Made by a program: the position numbers and the translations under genes
The notes under the pieces: generated by a model
What the model saw: only the letters and a program-made list of their open reading frames with translations
Told to the model about the DNA's origin: nothing
Database searches by the model: none
In this document: positions 1 through 8,480 of the stretch, piece by piece
Layout: the number at the start of each line of letters is the position of its first letter
How positions within the stretch are numbered: the first letter of the stretch is position 1
DNA from: Macrobrachium rosenbergii
Lineage: Eukaryota; Arthropoda; Malacostraca; Decapoda; Palaemonidae
NCBI RefSeq assembly: GCF_040412425.1
Contig: NC_089781.1
Coordinates: forward strand, 47,755,175-47,819,174
Length of the DNA stretch: 64,000 nucleotides
Reading direction: 5' to 3'

Positions 1-357
1 GGGCCTCAAGCCAGGACGGGGAAAAGATTCAGGAGGTACAGAAAACCTCAAACCCAAACTATGCTCCAAGCTGTACCGGTCTCCCAGATCGGTCAGCCTT
101 CAACCTCAAAGTCTCAGCCTCAGCAACAGTTTGTGTTGATGCAGCCAGCCCAGCAAACCCTTGCTCCTCCAACCTTCGTGGCGTCCTCGGCTTTCAACGC
201 TTCGTTTGAAAACCAGGGGGCATTTCGAGGTTTCAATAGAAATGCGAGGGGAAGCAGAGCCAGAGCCTCCTTCAGAGGTAGGTTTGCATCACGTCCTCTC
301 TCAAGGGGAAGAGGAGGCCGAGGTAGCAGAGGATGTAAGGCCTCTCCCGCTCAATGA
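1..357 (+). CDS. DIRS copy 1 gag-like protein, C-terminal part
   Basis: Frame 1 is open from the first base of the window to a TGA at 355-357, giving 118 residues of a longer protein whose start lies upstream. The visible part is rich in Gln, Pro and Ser and then turns strongly basic, with Arg-Gly and Gly-Arg pairs near the end (an RGG-type tail). Such basic tails are common in nucleic-acid-binding Gag proteins of DIRS elements. No zinc knuckle is visible. The frame overlaps the RT frame, which is shifted by one base, so gag and pol are arranged as overlapping frames, as is usual in DIRS elements. The assignment rests on position and composition rather than a conserved motif. Confidence 0.6.
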   Translation, partial: GPQARTGKRFRRYRKPQTQTMLQAVPVSQIGQPSTSKSQPQQQFVLMQPAQQTLAPPTFVASSAFNASFENQGAFRGFNRNARGSRARASFRGRFASRPLSRGRGGRGSRGCKASPAQ

Positions 358-2191
358 GTCTCCTCAGGTAGGCGGGAGGTTACATCTCTTCCGGAACCAT
401 TGGACCTTCAGTCTGTGGGCCCACAGCATAGTTTCCAAGGGTCTGGGATGGAGCTGGAGCAGAGGTCCTCCTCCGCCAGTCAGATTCCACCAGCTTCCAT
501 CCAAAGCCCTCCTGGACTTTGTAAAGGACCTTCTTCAAAAGAGGGCAATAAAGAAAGTGAGACACCTGAAATTTCAAGGCAGACTGTTCAGTGTTCCGAA
601 GAAAGACTCCAGTCAGCAAAGAGTAATCCTAGACTTGTCTCGTCTCAATTTATACATTCAATGCGACAAGTTTCGCATGCTTACAATCTCGCAGGTGCGG
701 ACCCTACTTCCCCGTGGGGCCGTCACCACCTCTATAGATCTTTCAGACGCCTATTATCACGTCCCGATTGCGAGAAATTTCTCTCCTTACCTAGGATTCA
801 GACTAGGAAATCAAGCTTACTCGTTCAGAGTCATGCCATTCGGGCTCAACATAGCGCCCAGAATTTTCACCAAACTGTATGAAACAGTAGTCCAACAACT
901 ACGGTCCCAGGGGATCATGTTAGCCGCATACCTAGACGATTGGATAATTTGGGCACCCAACGCCAATGAATGTCGGAGAGCAACATCCATAGTGATCAGC
1001 TTCCTGGAATCCCTAGGTTTTCAAATAAACAGGAAGAAATCCCGCCTAGTTCCGGAGGCTCGATTTCAATGGGTAGGAATCCAATGGGATCTGGACACAC
1101 ACAAACTGTCACTTCTGCCAGCCAAAAGGAGGGAAATAGCCAAAGCTACCAGGCAGTTCCTCAAAAACAAAAGAGCCTCTCGTCGTACCCAGGAAAGAGT
1201 CCTAGGTTCTCTTCAGTTCGCATCAGTAACAGATCTGCTGCTGAAAGCCAAACTGAAAGATATAAACATGGTGTGGCGGAGACGAGCCAATAGCAGATAC
1301 AGAGACAAGGTGTCCCTAATTCCGCTGGTGTTGAGGAAAAGGCTTCGACCGTGGTCAACAGTCAAGAGTTTGTCAAGGTCAGTGCCTCTCCAATTTCCCC
1401 CTCCATCATTGGTGATCCACACGGATGCTTCTCTGAGCGGATGGGGAGGATATTCCCAACACAAGAAAGTTCAAGGAACATGGTCCACTATGTTCTGCCA
1501 GTTTCATATCAACATTCTGGAAGCAATGGCAGTATTTCTAACTCTGAAGAAACTGCGTCCAACCAGACAGATTCATATCAGACTGGTACTGGACAGTGCA
1601 GTAGTTGTGCATTGCATAAACAGAGGGGGCTCCAAGTTGAGCCGGATCAATCAAGTAATGATAGCAATTTTCTCCCTGGCAAGAAAACACCATTGGCATC
1701 TGTCAGCTACCCATCTGGCAGGTGTCCAGAATGTCATTGCAGATTCACTGTCCAGGACAACTCTGCTGGAGTCGGAATGGTCACTGGACAAAGCATCCTT
1801 CGAATGGATTTGCCGTCAGGTACCAGGTCTCCAGGTGGACCTGTTTGCCACAGAAAGCAACCACAAACTTCCATGTTACGTCGCTCCCAATCTAGACCCT
1901 CTAGCTCACTCCACAGATGCGATGTCAATAGATTGGAACAGGTGGCAAAGGATCTATCTGTTTCCACCAATAAACCTGTTGATGAAAGTTTTACACAAAC
2001 TCAGATCATTCAAAGGTCAAGTAGCACTTGTGGCACCCAACTGGCCGAAGAGCAATTGGTTTCCTCTTCTTCTAGAGTTGAAACTCCGATGCATACAAAT
2101 CCCCAGGCCAAAGTTGACGCAAATAGTACAAACTCGGACTGTGTCAGCTTCCTCAAGAATATTGAATGCCCTAGCTTTATGGACTTCATGA
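161..2191 (+). CDS. DIRS copy 1 reverse transcriptase/RNase H polyprotein
   Basis: A 676-residue open frame (numbered from 161, where the first possible start is TTG; the true start or frameshift site is unknown) encodes the RNA-dependent DNA polymerase that copies the element. The RT begins near residue 110. It has the first catalytic Asp in a LDLSDAYYHVPI-type segment (D193), the MPFGLNIAP block near 227 and the YLDD active site at 257-260. RNase H follows with an HTDAS block and the expected acidic set D422, E454, D478 and D528. The C-terminal part, from VDLFAT near residue 559, is a segment characteristic of DIRS polyproteins, in the region where DIRS elements often carry a methyltransferase-like domain. 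I do not see a clear DPPY motif. No internal stops are present. The frame overlaps gag upstream and the recombinase start downstream. Confidence 0.92.
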   Translation: MLLQPSWRPRLSTLRLKTRGHFEVSIEMRGEAEPEPPSEVGLHHVLSQGEEEAEVAEDVRPLPLNESPQVGGRLHLFRNHWTFSLWAHSIVSKGLGWSWSRGPPPPVRFHQLPSKALLDFVKDLLQKRAIKKVRHLKFQGRLFSVPKKDSSQQRVILDLSRLNLYIQCDKFRMLTISQVRTLLPRGAVTTSIDLSDAYYHVPIARNFSPYLGFRLGNQAYSFRVMPFGLNIAPRIFTKLYETVVQQLRSQGIMLAAYLDDWIIWAPNANECRRATSIVISFLESLGFQINRKKSRLVPEARFQWVGIQWDLDTHKLSLLPAKRREIAKATRQFLKNKRASRRTQERVLGSLQFASVTDLLLKAKLKDINMVWRRRANSRYRDKVSLIPLVLRKRLRPWSTVKSLSRSVPLQFPPPSLVIHTDASLSGWGGYSQHKKVQGTWSTMFCQFHINILEAMAVFLTLKKLRPTRQIHIRLVLDSAVVVHCINRGGSKLSRINQVMIAIFSLARKHHWHLSATHLAGVQNVIADSLSRTTLLESEWSLDKASFEWICRQVPGLQVDLFATESNHKLPCYVAPNLDPLAHSTDAMSIDWNRWQRIYLFPPINLLMKVLHKLRSFKGQVALVAPNWPKSNWFPLLLELKLRCIQIPRPKLTQIVQTRTVSASSRILNALALWTS

Positions 2192-3158
2192 AATTTGCAG
2201 CTCAGAAAGATGCTAACATTGATCATATTAACATACTGTTCATAGAATCAGACAAAAGGGAATCTACCCTCAGACAATATGATTCAGCAGTTAAAAAGTT
2301 AGCATTATTCCTGAGAGAATCTGAAGCTCAAGAAATGACCACGAACCTTGCAGTCTCGTTTTTCAGGTCATTATTTGAGAAAGGACTGGCCTCTAGTACT
2401 ATTACTACAGCAAAATCGGCCCTAAGAAAAACATTTTTACGTGGCTTCAATATTAACCTTACAGACTCATATTTTTCATCAATTCCTAAAACATGCGCTC
2501 GTCTTAGACCAGCAACTCGTCCCCACACGGTTGTCTGGTTCTTAAATGATGTACTTAAATTAGCATCGGACACTGATAATGAACTGTGTTCATATTCGAG
2601 TCTGTTAAGGAAAACGTTATTCTTAATTAGCCTAGCCTCAGGTGCCAGAATTTCTGAACTGTCTGCTCTCTCTAGAGAACCGAACCATGTTGATTTCCTC
2701 CCATCAGGAGAAGTTCTGTTATCTCCGGATCTCAAGTTTTTAGCTAAGAACGAAGATCCACAAAATAGATGGTCCCCTTGGAAGGTTATCCCCTTCCACA
2801 GAATCTGTCCTTATGTCCAGTTACCACATTAAAGGCTTATTTGAATAGAACTTCTAATATAATGTCTGGCCCTCTTTTTGTTAGGGAAAATGGAGGAACC
2901 ATTTCTTTAAAGGCCATCAGGCAACAAATACTATATTGTATAAAACAAGCAAACCCGGATTCAGTACCTAAGGTACATGATATCCGAGCAGTGGCCACCG
3001 CCACTAATTATTTTCATAATATGAATTTTGATGATCTTAAAAAATATACGGGTTGGAAATCACCAGCAGTGTTCAAACACCACTATCTTAAATCTCTAGA
3101 GGCTCTAAAATTTTCCACAGTGGCTGCAGGAAGTATAGTTCCTTCTGCCTTAGAATAA
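2179..3158 (+). pseudogene. DIRS copy 1 tyrosine recombinase, one frameshift
   Basis: This is the integrase of the element, a phage-type tyrosine recombinase that joins a circular DNA intermediate to the target. The ATG at 2179 is the likely start and overlaps the end of the RT frame by 13 bases. The catalytic set is readable: Arg in the GARISEL block (codon 2647), the HDIR His and Arg (2976 and 2985), a Trp at 3054 in place of the second His, and the nucleophilic Tyr at 3084 in an FKHHYL context. All but the first Arg lie in a different frame. The shift falls between about 2757 and 2790, and downstream codons are displaced as expected from one lost base (or two gained). The stop is TAA at 3156-3158. 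A sequencing error, a true mutation or, less likely, programmed slippage could explain the shift. Confidence 0.85.
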
Positions 3159-3485
3159 CTTTTGTAACCTTAGTTTATCCTGTCCTTTATTCCTCTCTCG
3201 CCTACCTGCCTCATTTACTCGCCATACCGTCTATCTTTAGGTCAGGCCTGCTTCACAGCCTGGCTCCTGACCTTTTTGCATATTGTTATTGTTTCCCTTT
3301 TGTTAGCTTTAAGTGTCTTGGTATTACAAAATTTTGTCTGTGTGCCCTATATTATTAATCATGTTTTATTATTACTGCTTTGGGTTATTAAAACACAGTA
3401 TTTTTCTTACAGTTTTATTTATCTCCTTTAAAGTATTTCTTAGAAGGTTCCACCAAGCTTTTGTATGACTGTTTCTCTGTTATGA
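3159..3485 (+). other. DIRS copy 1 3' untranslated segment
   Basis: A T-rich stretch of about 330 bases lies between the recombinase stop and the internal complementary region. It has pyrimidine-rich runs but no coding frame of note and no recognisable RNA gene. Copy 2 has a comparable non-coding stretch between its recombinase remnant and its complementary region, so it is best read as part of the element. Confidence 0.6.
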
Positions 3486-3574
3486 TTTCACCGGGTGACA
3501 CAGGTCGAACCCAGAAAAGGGATTTTGACAAAGGAAAAATCTATTTCTTGGGGAAGACCTGTGTCACCTGGTGA
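3486..3574 (+). repeat. DIRS copy 1 internal complementary region (ICR)
   Basis: The 89-bp block has a stem-core-stem layout. Stem A (3486-3506) is complementary to stem A' (3556-3574) with 18 of 19 positions paired. The core between them contains TTTTGACAAAGGAAAAAT. The core plus A' is repeated inverted at the right end (6082-6144), where stem A appears as an identical 21-base copy. In DIRS elements an ICR of about this size, complementary to the element ends, is thought to template completion of the ends and formation of a circle. Assignment as ICR is by architecture and position between recombinase and terminal repeat. Confidence 0.78.
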
Positions 3575-3802
3575 CCCATCCCAGTTCCTTTCCCCTCCCC
3601 TCCCTGAGTGGCATACCAAGCTTGGGGGGGTGCTAACTTGGGATGTCAATAAGATGGCGGCTGAGGTGTTGGTTGGCTGGGAGAAGAACGTGGGGTATGT
3701 GACGGCTCCTCATTTTTCGGGATTTTGAGATTGGAGATCTCTATAGGGCAGAGGCCTGTGGCAGTGGCAACACTCACCCTTTGTGTATACCGACGCCATT
3801 AA

Positions 3803-5977
3803 CCCTTAAACGCCGAGCCTCTATTTACAAAAACGTCTCCCGTATGCCTGCGGCGTTCGGTGAGTTAGCGCCGAAGCGGAAAAAAAGTTTTTTTCAAAAA
3901 AACACAGCACGCTTAGTTTTTAAGATTAAGAGTTCATTTTTGGCTCCTTTTTTTTGTCATTGCCTGAAGTTTAGTATGCAACCATCAGAAATGAAAAAAA
4001 TATCATTATCATATATAAATATTGGAATATATGACAGCGAAAAAAAAAACATAATTGTATACAAATCGCGCTGTAAGCACAACGGTTAAAGCTAATGAGT
4101 TAATATTTTTTAGTTGTATTGTACACTAAATTGCGATGATTTTGGTATATAACAAATTGTAAAACGATCAAAGCAACACAGAGAAAATATTATCACAAAA
4201 TGATGCATGAATTAAACGCAACGTGGACGTAAAAAATGTTTTTTAAAAAATTCACCATAAATCGAAATATTGTGCTAGAGACTTCCCGTTTGTTGAAAAA
4301 TGAAGCTAATTGATTGAATATTACTAGACTGTAAGTGTTTTAGCTTACAATTGCAGTTTTCGACCATTTCGGTCGAGTTAAAGTTGACTGAAAGTCGAAT
4401 TTTTTCTATTTATCGTGATTTATATGAAAATATTTCAAAACTGATAAAAGCTACAACCATGAGTTATTTTCTGTTGTATTGTACATGAAATTGCGCACAT
4501 TTTCATATATAAAACTTTATGTAACGACTAATATAAAACGGTGCAAATATTACGACAACGAGACGAAAGAATTTCTGAGATGTTCGGCCGAGTTACCGCG
4601 CAGACGTAAGGAAAATGTTTTTTTAAAAAATTCACCATAAATCGAAATATTGTGCTAGAGACTTCCAATTTATTGCAAAATTAAGGTAAACGATTGAATA
4701 TTACTAGAATGTAAGAGTTTTAGCTTATAATTGCGTTTTTTGACCATTTCGGTCGAGTTAAAGTTAACCAAAGGTTGAAATTTTGGCAGTTATTGTGATT
4801 TATATGAAAATATTTCAAAACTGATAAAAGATAGAACCATGAGTTATTTTCTGTTGTATTCTACATGAAACTGCGCACATTTCCATATATAAAACTTTAT
4901 GTAACGACTAATATAAAACAGTGCAAACATTACGACAACGTGACGAAAGAATTTGTGGCGCGGACACAAGGAAAAAGTTTTTTCAAAAATTCACCATAAA
5001 TCGAAATATTGTGCTAGAGACTTCCAATTGGTTGCAAAATGAAGGTAAATGATTGAATATTACTAGAATGTAAGAATTTTAGCTTACAATTGCGTTTTTT
5101 TACCATTTCGGTCGAGTCAAAGTTGACCGAAGGTTGAAATTTTGGCAGTTATCGTGATTTATATGAAAATATTTCAAAACTGATAAAAGCTACAACTATG
5201 AGTTATTTTCCGTTGTATTGTACATGAAATTGCGCACATTTTCCTATATAAAACTTTATGTAACGACTAATATAAAACAGTGCAAACATTACGACAACGT
5301 GACGAAAGAATTTGTGGCGCGGACATAAGGAAAAAGTTTTTCAAAAATTCACCATAAATCGAAATATTGTGCTAGAGACTTCCAATTGGTTGCAAAATGA
5401 AGGTAAATGATTGAATATTACTAGAATGTAAGAGTTTTAGCTTACAATTGCGTTTTTTGACCATTTTGGTCGAGTCAAAGTTGACCGAAGGTTGAAATTG
5501 ACCGAAGGTTGAAATTTTGGCAGTTATCGTGGTTTATATGAAAATATTTCAAAAGTGATAAAAGCTACAACCATGAGTTATTTTCTGTTGTATTGTTCAT
5601 GAAATTGCGCACATTTTCATATATAAAACTTTATGTAACGGCTAATATAGAACAGTGCAAAAATTACGACAAAATGACGAAAGAATTTCTGAAATTTTCA
5701 TCCGAGTTACACTGCGGGCGTAAGAAAAAATTTTTTTCAAAATTCACCATAAATCGAAATATTGTGCTAGAGACTTCCAATTTGTTGCAAAATGAAGGTA
5801 CATGATTGAATATTACTAGAATGTAAGAGTTTTAGCTTACAATTGCGTTTTTTGACCATTTCGGTCGAGTCAAAGTTGAGCGTTGAAATTTTTGTAGTCG
5901 ACGTGCGGTATGCGTCCACTTGGCACCCAACAGACAATTTTAGTCGTCGTATGATACGTCCAGTAGGCGTTTAAGGG
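3803..5977. mobile_element. piggyBac-like non-autonomous element (TTAA-flanked)
   Basis: The element is 2175 bp. It begins CCCTTAAACGCC and ends in the exact reverse complement GGCGTTTAAGGG, with TTAA immediately outside on both sides (3799-3802 and 5978-5981). TTAA duplication with ends starting in CCC is the signature of the piggyBac superfamily. Beyond the 12-bp perfect repeat the arms share only weak subterminal similarity. No transposase frame is present, so movement would need a transposase in trans. Most of the interior is a tandem array of a roughly 360-395-bp unit. It sits inside the right terminal repeat of DIRS copy 1, and removing it with one TTAA restores a spacer close in length to that of copy 2. 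Confidence 0.82.
4090..5880. repeat. Tandem array of about 360-395-bp units inside the piggyBac-like element
   Basis: The marker TCACCATAAATCGAAATATT starts at 4252, 4632, 4991, 5349 and 5744, giving spacings of 380, 359, 358 and 395 bases. Between markers the same order of blocks recurs: CTAGAGACTTCC, TTTTAGCTTA, CCATTTCGGTCGAGT, GTTGTATTGTACATGAAATT and ACGACAA. A partial copy lies upstream of the first marker, from about 4090. The unit from 4991 to 5349 is most similar to its neighbour, as expected for recent tandem amplification. A short extra duplication of GTTGACCGAAGGTTGAAATT accounts for part of the length difference near 5480-5515. No coding capacity is evident. Confidence 0.88.
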
Positions 5978-6081
5978 TTAATTGGCGCTCGAACTGGGGG
6001 TCGTAACCCTGGCATCATGTTTAGCTTTTTCTCTGGTATTTTTAGCAATACTTATACCTAGAAATATATGCTTTATGGATA

Positions 6082-6144
6082 TTTCACCGGGTGACACAGG
6101 TCTTTCCCCAGAAATAGATTTTTCCTTTGTCAAAATCCCTTTTG
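6082..6144 (-). repeat. Right end of DIRS copy 1 (inverted copy of ICR core and stem)
   Basis: The first 21 bases are identical to ICR stem A at 3486-3506. The remainder is the reverse complement of the ICR core, ending CAAAATCCCTTTT. The match to the ICR stops here, which I take as the element end. A hAT target duplication begins four bases downstream. Confidence 0.78.
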
Positions 6145-6155
6145 TAGGTCTGAGT

Positions 6156-7609
6156 CAGAGAGAACCATAGAGAGGTCCGACGTCCTATGTGCAGCCTAAT
6201 TTGGCCACCATTTTGATTGTGTGTAACTGGAGCTGCAGCAACAGCAACGTTTTGTAAACAAATATGCTCTGAGTGCACTGCAACCCACTGTAGGGCCAAC
6301 AGTTTGTCTTTATGCTGGAACACAACAAACTGGCAATGTTTATTTACTTGACAGCTGTTATGATTGTTCATTTTATGGACGTATATCAGAAAATAAAAAG
6401 TACAAATAGGCCTATATAAGTATGTAACAGTACCAGGACCACTCAGATACATCACAGCGAAATGTGACTAGATCAGCAGAATAGACTTTGCTCCAAATAA
6501 TACCTATTTAGGTAATTCCTTAGTGGCATAAAAATTTTATTCTTCTCCGATATTCTTACAGACATGTATGTGGTATATTTATAAACAAAAATAACCCATA
6601 AATGTTTAAACAGTTTTATTCAAAGTTCTGTAAAATAAAATAAAAATAATCCTTGGAAAAATGTTTAAACAGTTTTATTCAAAGTTCTGTAAAATAAAAT
6701 AATAATATTTTCAAACATTTAGGCTACGTAAAATTGCCTGTGAAAGGACTGGATCTGGAAAAGTAATAATTGTACTTCAATGTCATTAAATGATGGCATA
6801 TATAATAGGCCCTAGAAGAAGAACGTGCTAGCAAAATGTCAAGCCTTCGCAAATACCATGCCTTAACAAAATATGTGCAAAATTCTATGCCTGTGCATAC
6901 TACCTATTGGAAATAGGTAGTATTTAATTACTAATCACGTACCACCACCAAAGGCATCAACTCATGCACATAGCACACATTGTTTAGCATTAAAATCACC
7001 ACCAGTCCATCACCAAAAGCATTAACACACACCAAGCTTAATCGAGTTAGACAGGGCTATACTTATCAGTCACTGTGAAGACCTGTTAACAAAATACTCA
7101 CTGGATTAATATGAATTCATATACGGGAAATTTTCTTCAGTTTTCTGTTTTTACGTAATTCCTTTTCTTTGGGTGCTTTATTCTTTATTTTCAATTAATA
7201 TGTTAGTCTCAATGTAACATACAATTGCTTCATAAACTGTACACTTTGAGAACAATAATGAATAGTACATAGCAGTATACAAGCTGCTTACAAGCAGATG
7301 GGGTGACACACTAATGTACTCATCTCGTGTTGTCCTTTGGAAAAGAGTAGAAGGCCACTTCTTTGTTTGTTTTTGTATACTTTGTACAGTTAATGGCAGA
7401 ACATTCTGTTCCTTTTGATCCAGAGGTTCTTGGTGTGGCCTGTGTGGTGTAAATGATCCATGGAGAGATAATTTGGTGTAGACTAGGCTGCAGTGACGGA
7501 ATGGTGCGTCTTTAGCAACCTCCAGTTACACACAATCAAAATGTCCGCTGGCGCTCACTCAGTTACAATGCAGCACATAGGAAGTCAGCCCTCTCTATGG
7601 TTCTCTCTG
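6156..7609. mobile_element. hAT-like non-autonomous element
   Basis: The 1454-bp element starts CAGAGAGAACCATAGAGAGG and ends in its reverse complement, flanked by the 8-bp direct repeat GTCTGAGT at 6148-6155 and 7610-7617. An 8-bp duplication with CAG...CTG ends fits the hAT superfamily. The inverted repeats extend to about 6232 on the left and back to about 7520 on the right (77 and 90 bases, with gaps). No transposase frame or BED zinc-finger pattern is visible inside, so it is non-autonomous. The interior is AT-rich. Confidence 0.8.
6600..6705 (+). repeat. Short direct duplication in the hAT-like element
   Basis: About 45 bases beginning ATGTTTAAACAGTTTTATTC occur twice, at about 6602 and 6661, separated by a short A/T-rich spacer with a 59-base offset. 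It is a local tandem duplication with no apparent function. Confidence 0.85.
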
Positions 7610-7617
7610 GTCTGAGT

Positions 7618-8405
7618 GCAGGGGTGAATGTGGTGGAACCATTTCTGATCCGGTTTGCCGATCTGTGAACACTTGCAGGGAAACATGGAGCAGCGTTACG
7701 CCATCAACTTTTGTGTTAAACTTAAGAAAACCAAACAAGAAGCTTATGGAATGTTAAAGGAAACCTATGGGGATGAACAGATGAGCCAAGCAAGTTTCTA
7801 TCGGTGGTTTAACAGATTTTCTGACGGAAATGAACAGGTTGAGGATGAACCCAGATCTGGAGCACCGAAAAGTGCACACAAGGAGGAAAACATTGAGGAA
7901 GTGCAAAGGTTAGTGATGCAAGACCATCGAATATCTGTGAGGATGCTATCTGAAGCTGTTGGTATTAGTATTGGCACAGTAGAGACAATTCTGACCGAAG
8001 AGGAGTGGAGGAGTGGTCAGTGGTGGTTCCACCAGGACAATGCCCCATGCCACAAGTCAACGCTGGTGACCACCTGGATGGTCGACAGGGGAATGAAAGT
8101 GGTACAACACCCACCATACAGCCCTGACCTAGCCCCTTGCGACTTCTTCCTGTTCCCATGCATGAAAGACAGCCTCAGGGGAACCAGATTCCAGTCAACA
8201 GAGGAGCTGAAAGAGGCATCAGAAAGTTACCTGAAGGGACTACTGAAAAAGGACTTTGAGGAGGTCTTCCAGGATTTGGAGAGATGCATGCAGAAGTGTG
8301 TAGCTGCGAGAGGCAATTATTTTGAAGGAGACAAAGTTGTGTAAGCTTATGAAAATAAATAGTGTCTCTCCTGACATTTTCTCATTACTTATTGAACATA
8401 CCTCG
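7618..8405 (+). mobile_element. mariner element, right part
   Basis: The segment holds a short leader, a mariner-type transposase frame and a 3' tail. The tail, read on the minus strand, starts CGAGGTATGTTCAATAAGTA and is followed outside by TA at 8406-8407. I interpret this as the right terminal repeat and TA target site. The matching left terminal repeat is not found between the hAT element and the transposase start. The left part is therefore missing or, more likely, lies beyond DIRS copy 1, which seems to have landed in the mariner leader. Confidence 0.6.
7685..8344 (+). pseudogene. mariner transposase with internal deletion
   Basis: The ATG at 7685 opens a 219-residue frame. A TTG 30 bases upstream is in frame, but mariner transposases usually begin MEQR-like, as here. 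The N-terminal part is the DNA-binding region with two helix-turn-helix units, readable as YGDEQMSQASFYRWFNRF and, after the linker DEPRSGAP, VRMLSEAVGISIGTVETIL. Near residue 103 (about 7995) it jumps directly to the second half of the catalytic domain. HQDNAPCH gives the second Asp (D118) and YSPDLAPCDFF the third (D153), 34 residues apart as in the DD34D mariner class. The first catalytic Asp and about 110-125 residues around it are gone, against a usual length near 345. No stops are present, and the deletion kept the frame. It cannot be an active transposase, though it may still bind mariner ends. Confidence 0.88.
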
Positions 8406-8407
8406 TA

Positions 8408-8478
8408 CATGTTCATAGAGAAATCCATGAATAGGGGAGTCCGCAAATCATGAGACCGCGAATACGGGGGGTTTACTG
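8408..8478 (-). repeat. Terminal end of a pogo/Tigger-like element
   Basis: On the minus strand the block begins CAGTAAACCCCCCGTATTCG, preceded by TA (8479-8480). CAGT plus a C-run and a TATTCGCGG-like stretch resembles terminal repeats of pogo/Tigger elements, which insert at TA. Only this end is in the window and no pogo transposase is visible. The mariner lies immediately to its left and degenerate DIRS gag immediately to its right, suggesting the pogo-like element jumped into copy 2 and the mariner later jumped into it. Recognition is by resemblance only. Confidence 0.5.
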
Positions 8479-8480
8479 TA

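Larger units (their letters stand above)
1..6144 (+). mobile_element. DIRS-like retrotransposon, copy 1 (3' part)
   Basis: The segment carries, in order, a gag 3' end, a reverse transcriptase/RNase H frame, a tyrosine recombinase, an internal complementary region and a right terminal repeat. This is the gene and repeat order of the DIRS order of retrotransposons, which integrate through a tyrosine recombinase and lack LTRs and DDE integrase. The left terminal repeat and the start of gag are cut off by the window edge. A piggyBac-like element sits inside the right terminal repeat. The coding part is close to intact: one long open RT frame and a single frameshift in the recombinase, which suggests a young copy. 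The right end is placed where the inverted match to the ICR stops, near 6144. Confidence 0.88.
3575..6144 (+). repeat. DIRS copy 1 right terminal repeat, interrupted
   Basis: After removal of the piggyBac-like insert and one TTAA, this segment is about 390 bp and ends in a block that is the reverse complement of the ICR core and stem A'. Copy 2 has the same layout with about 424 bp. The segment contains a pyrimidine-rich start, CCCATCCCAGTTCCTT, with a recognisable counterpart in copy 2 (CCCTCCCACTTCCTT). The left terminal repeat needed to prove it is a terminal inverted repeat lies outside the window. Confidence 0.7.

Noticed and set aside
400..1464. Frames on both strands overlapping the RT gene (for example 400-882, 970-1293 and minus-strand frames)
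   Set aside because: They are out-of-frame shadows of the RT/RNase H coding sequence, whose own frame contains all catalytic motifs in order.
3159..3485. tRNA, snRNA or promoter elements in the DIRS 3' segment
   Set aside because: I saw no cloverleaf, box A/B or other recognisable RNA-gene pattern on reading either strand.
3495..4089. Small forward frames at 3495-3728 and 3781-4089
   Set aside because: They lie in the DIRS terminal repeat and cross into the piggyBac-like element. The second starts upstream of the TTAA junction and spans it, so it cannot be an ancient gene, and neither shows a domain.
3512..6144. Treating the inverted blocks at about 3512-3574 and 6082-6144 as the ends of an independent 2.6-kb transposon
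   Set aside because: The same arrangement recurs after the recombinase of DIRS copy 2 with similar spacing once the piggyBac-like insert is removed, so it is better explained as ICR plus terminus of the DIRS element.
6084..6455. Minus-strand 123-codon frame
   Set aside because: It runs across the DIRS end and into the hAT inverted repeat, i.e. across an insertion boundary, with no recognisable domain.
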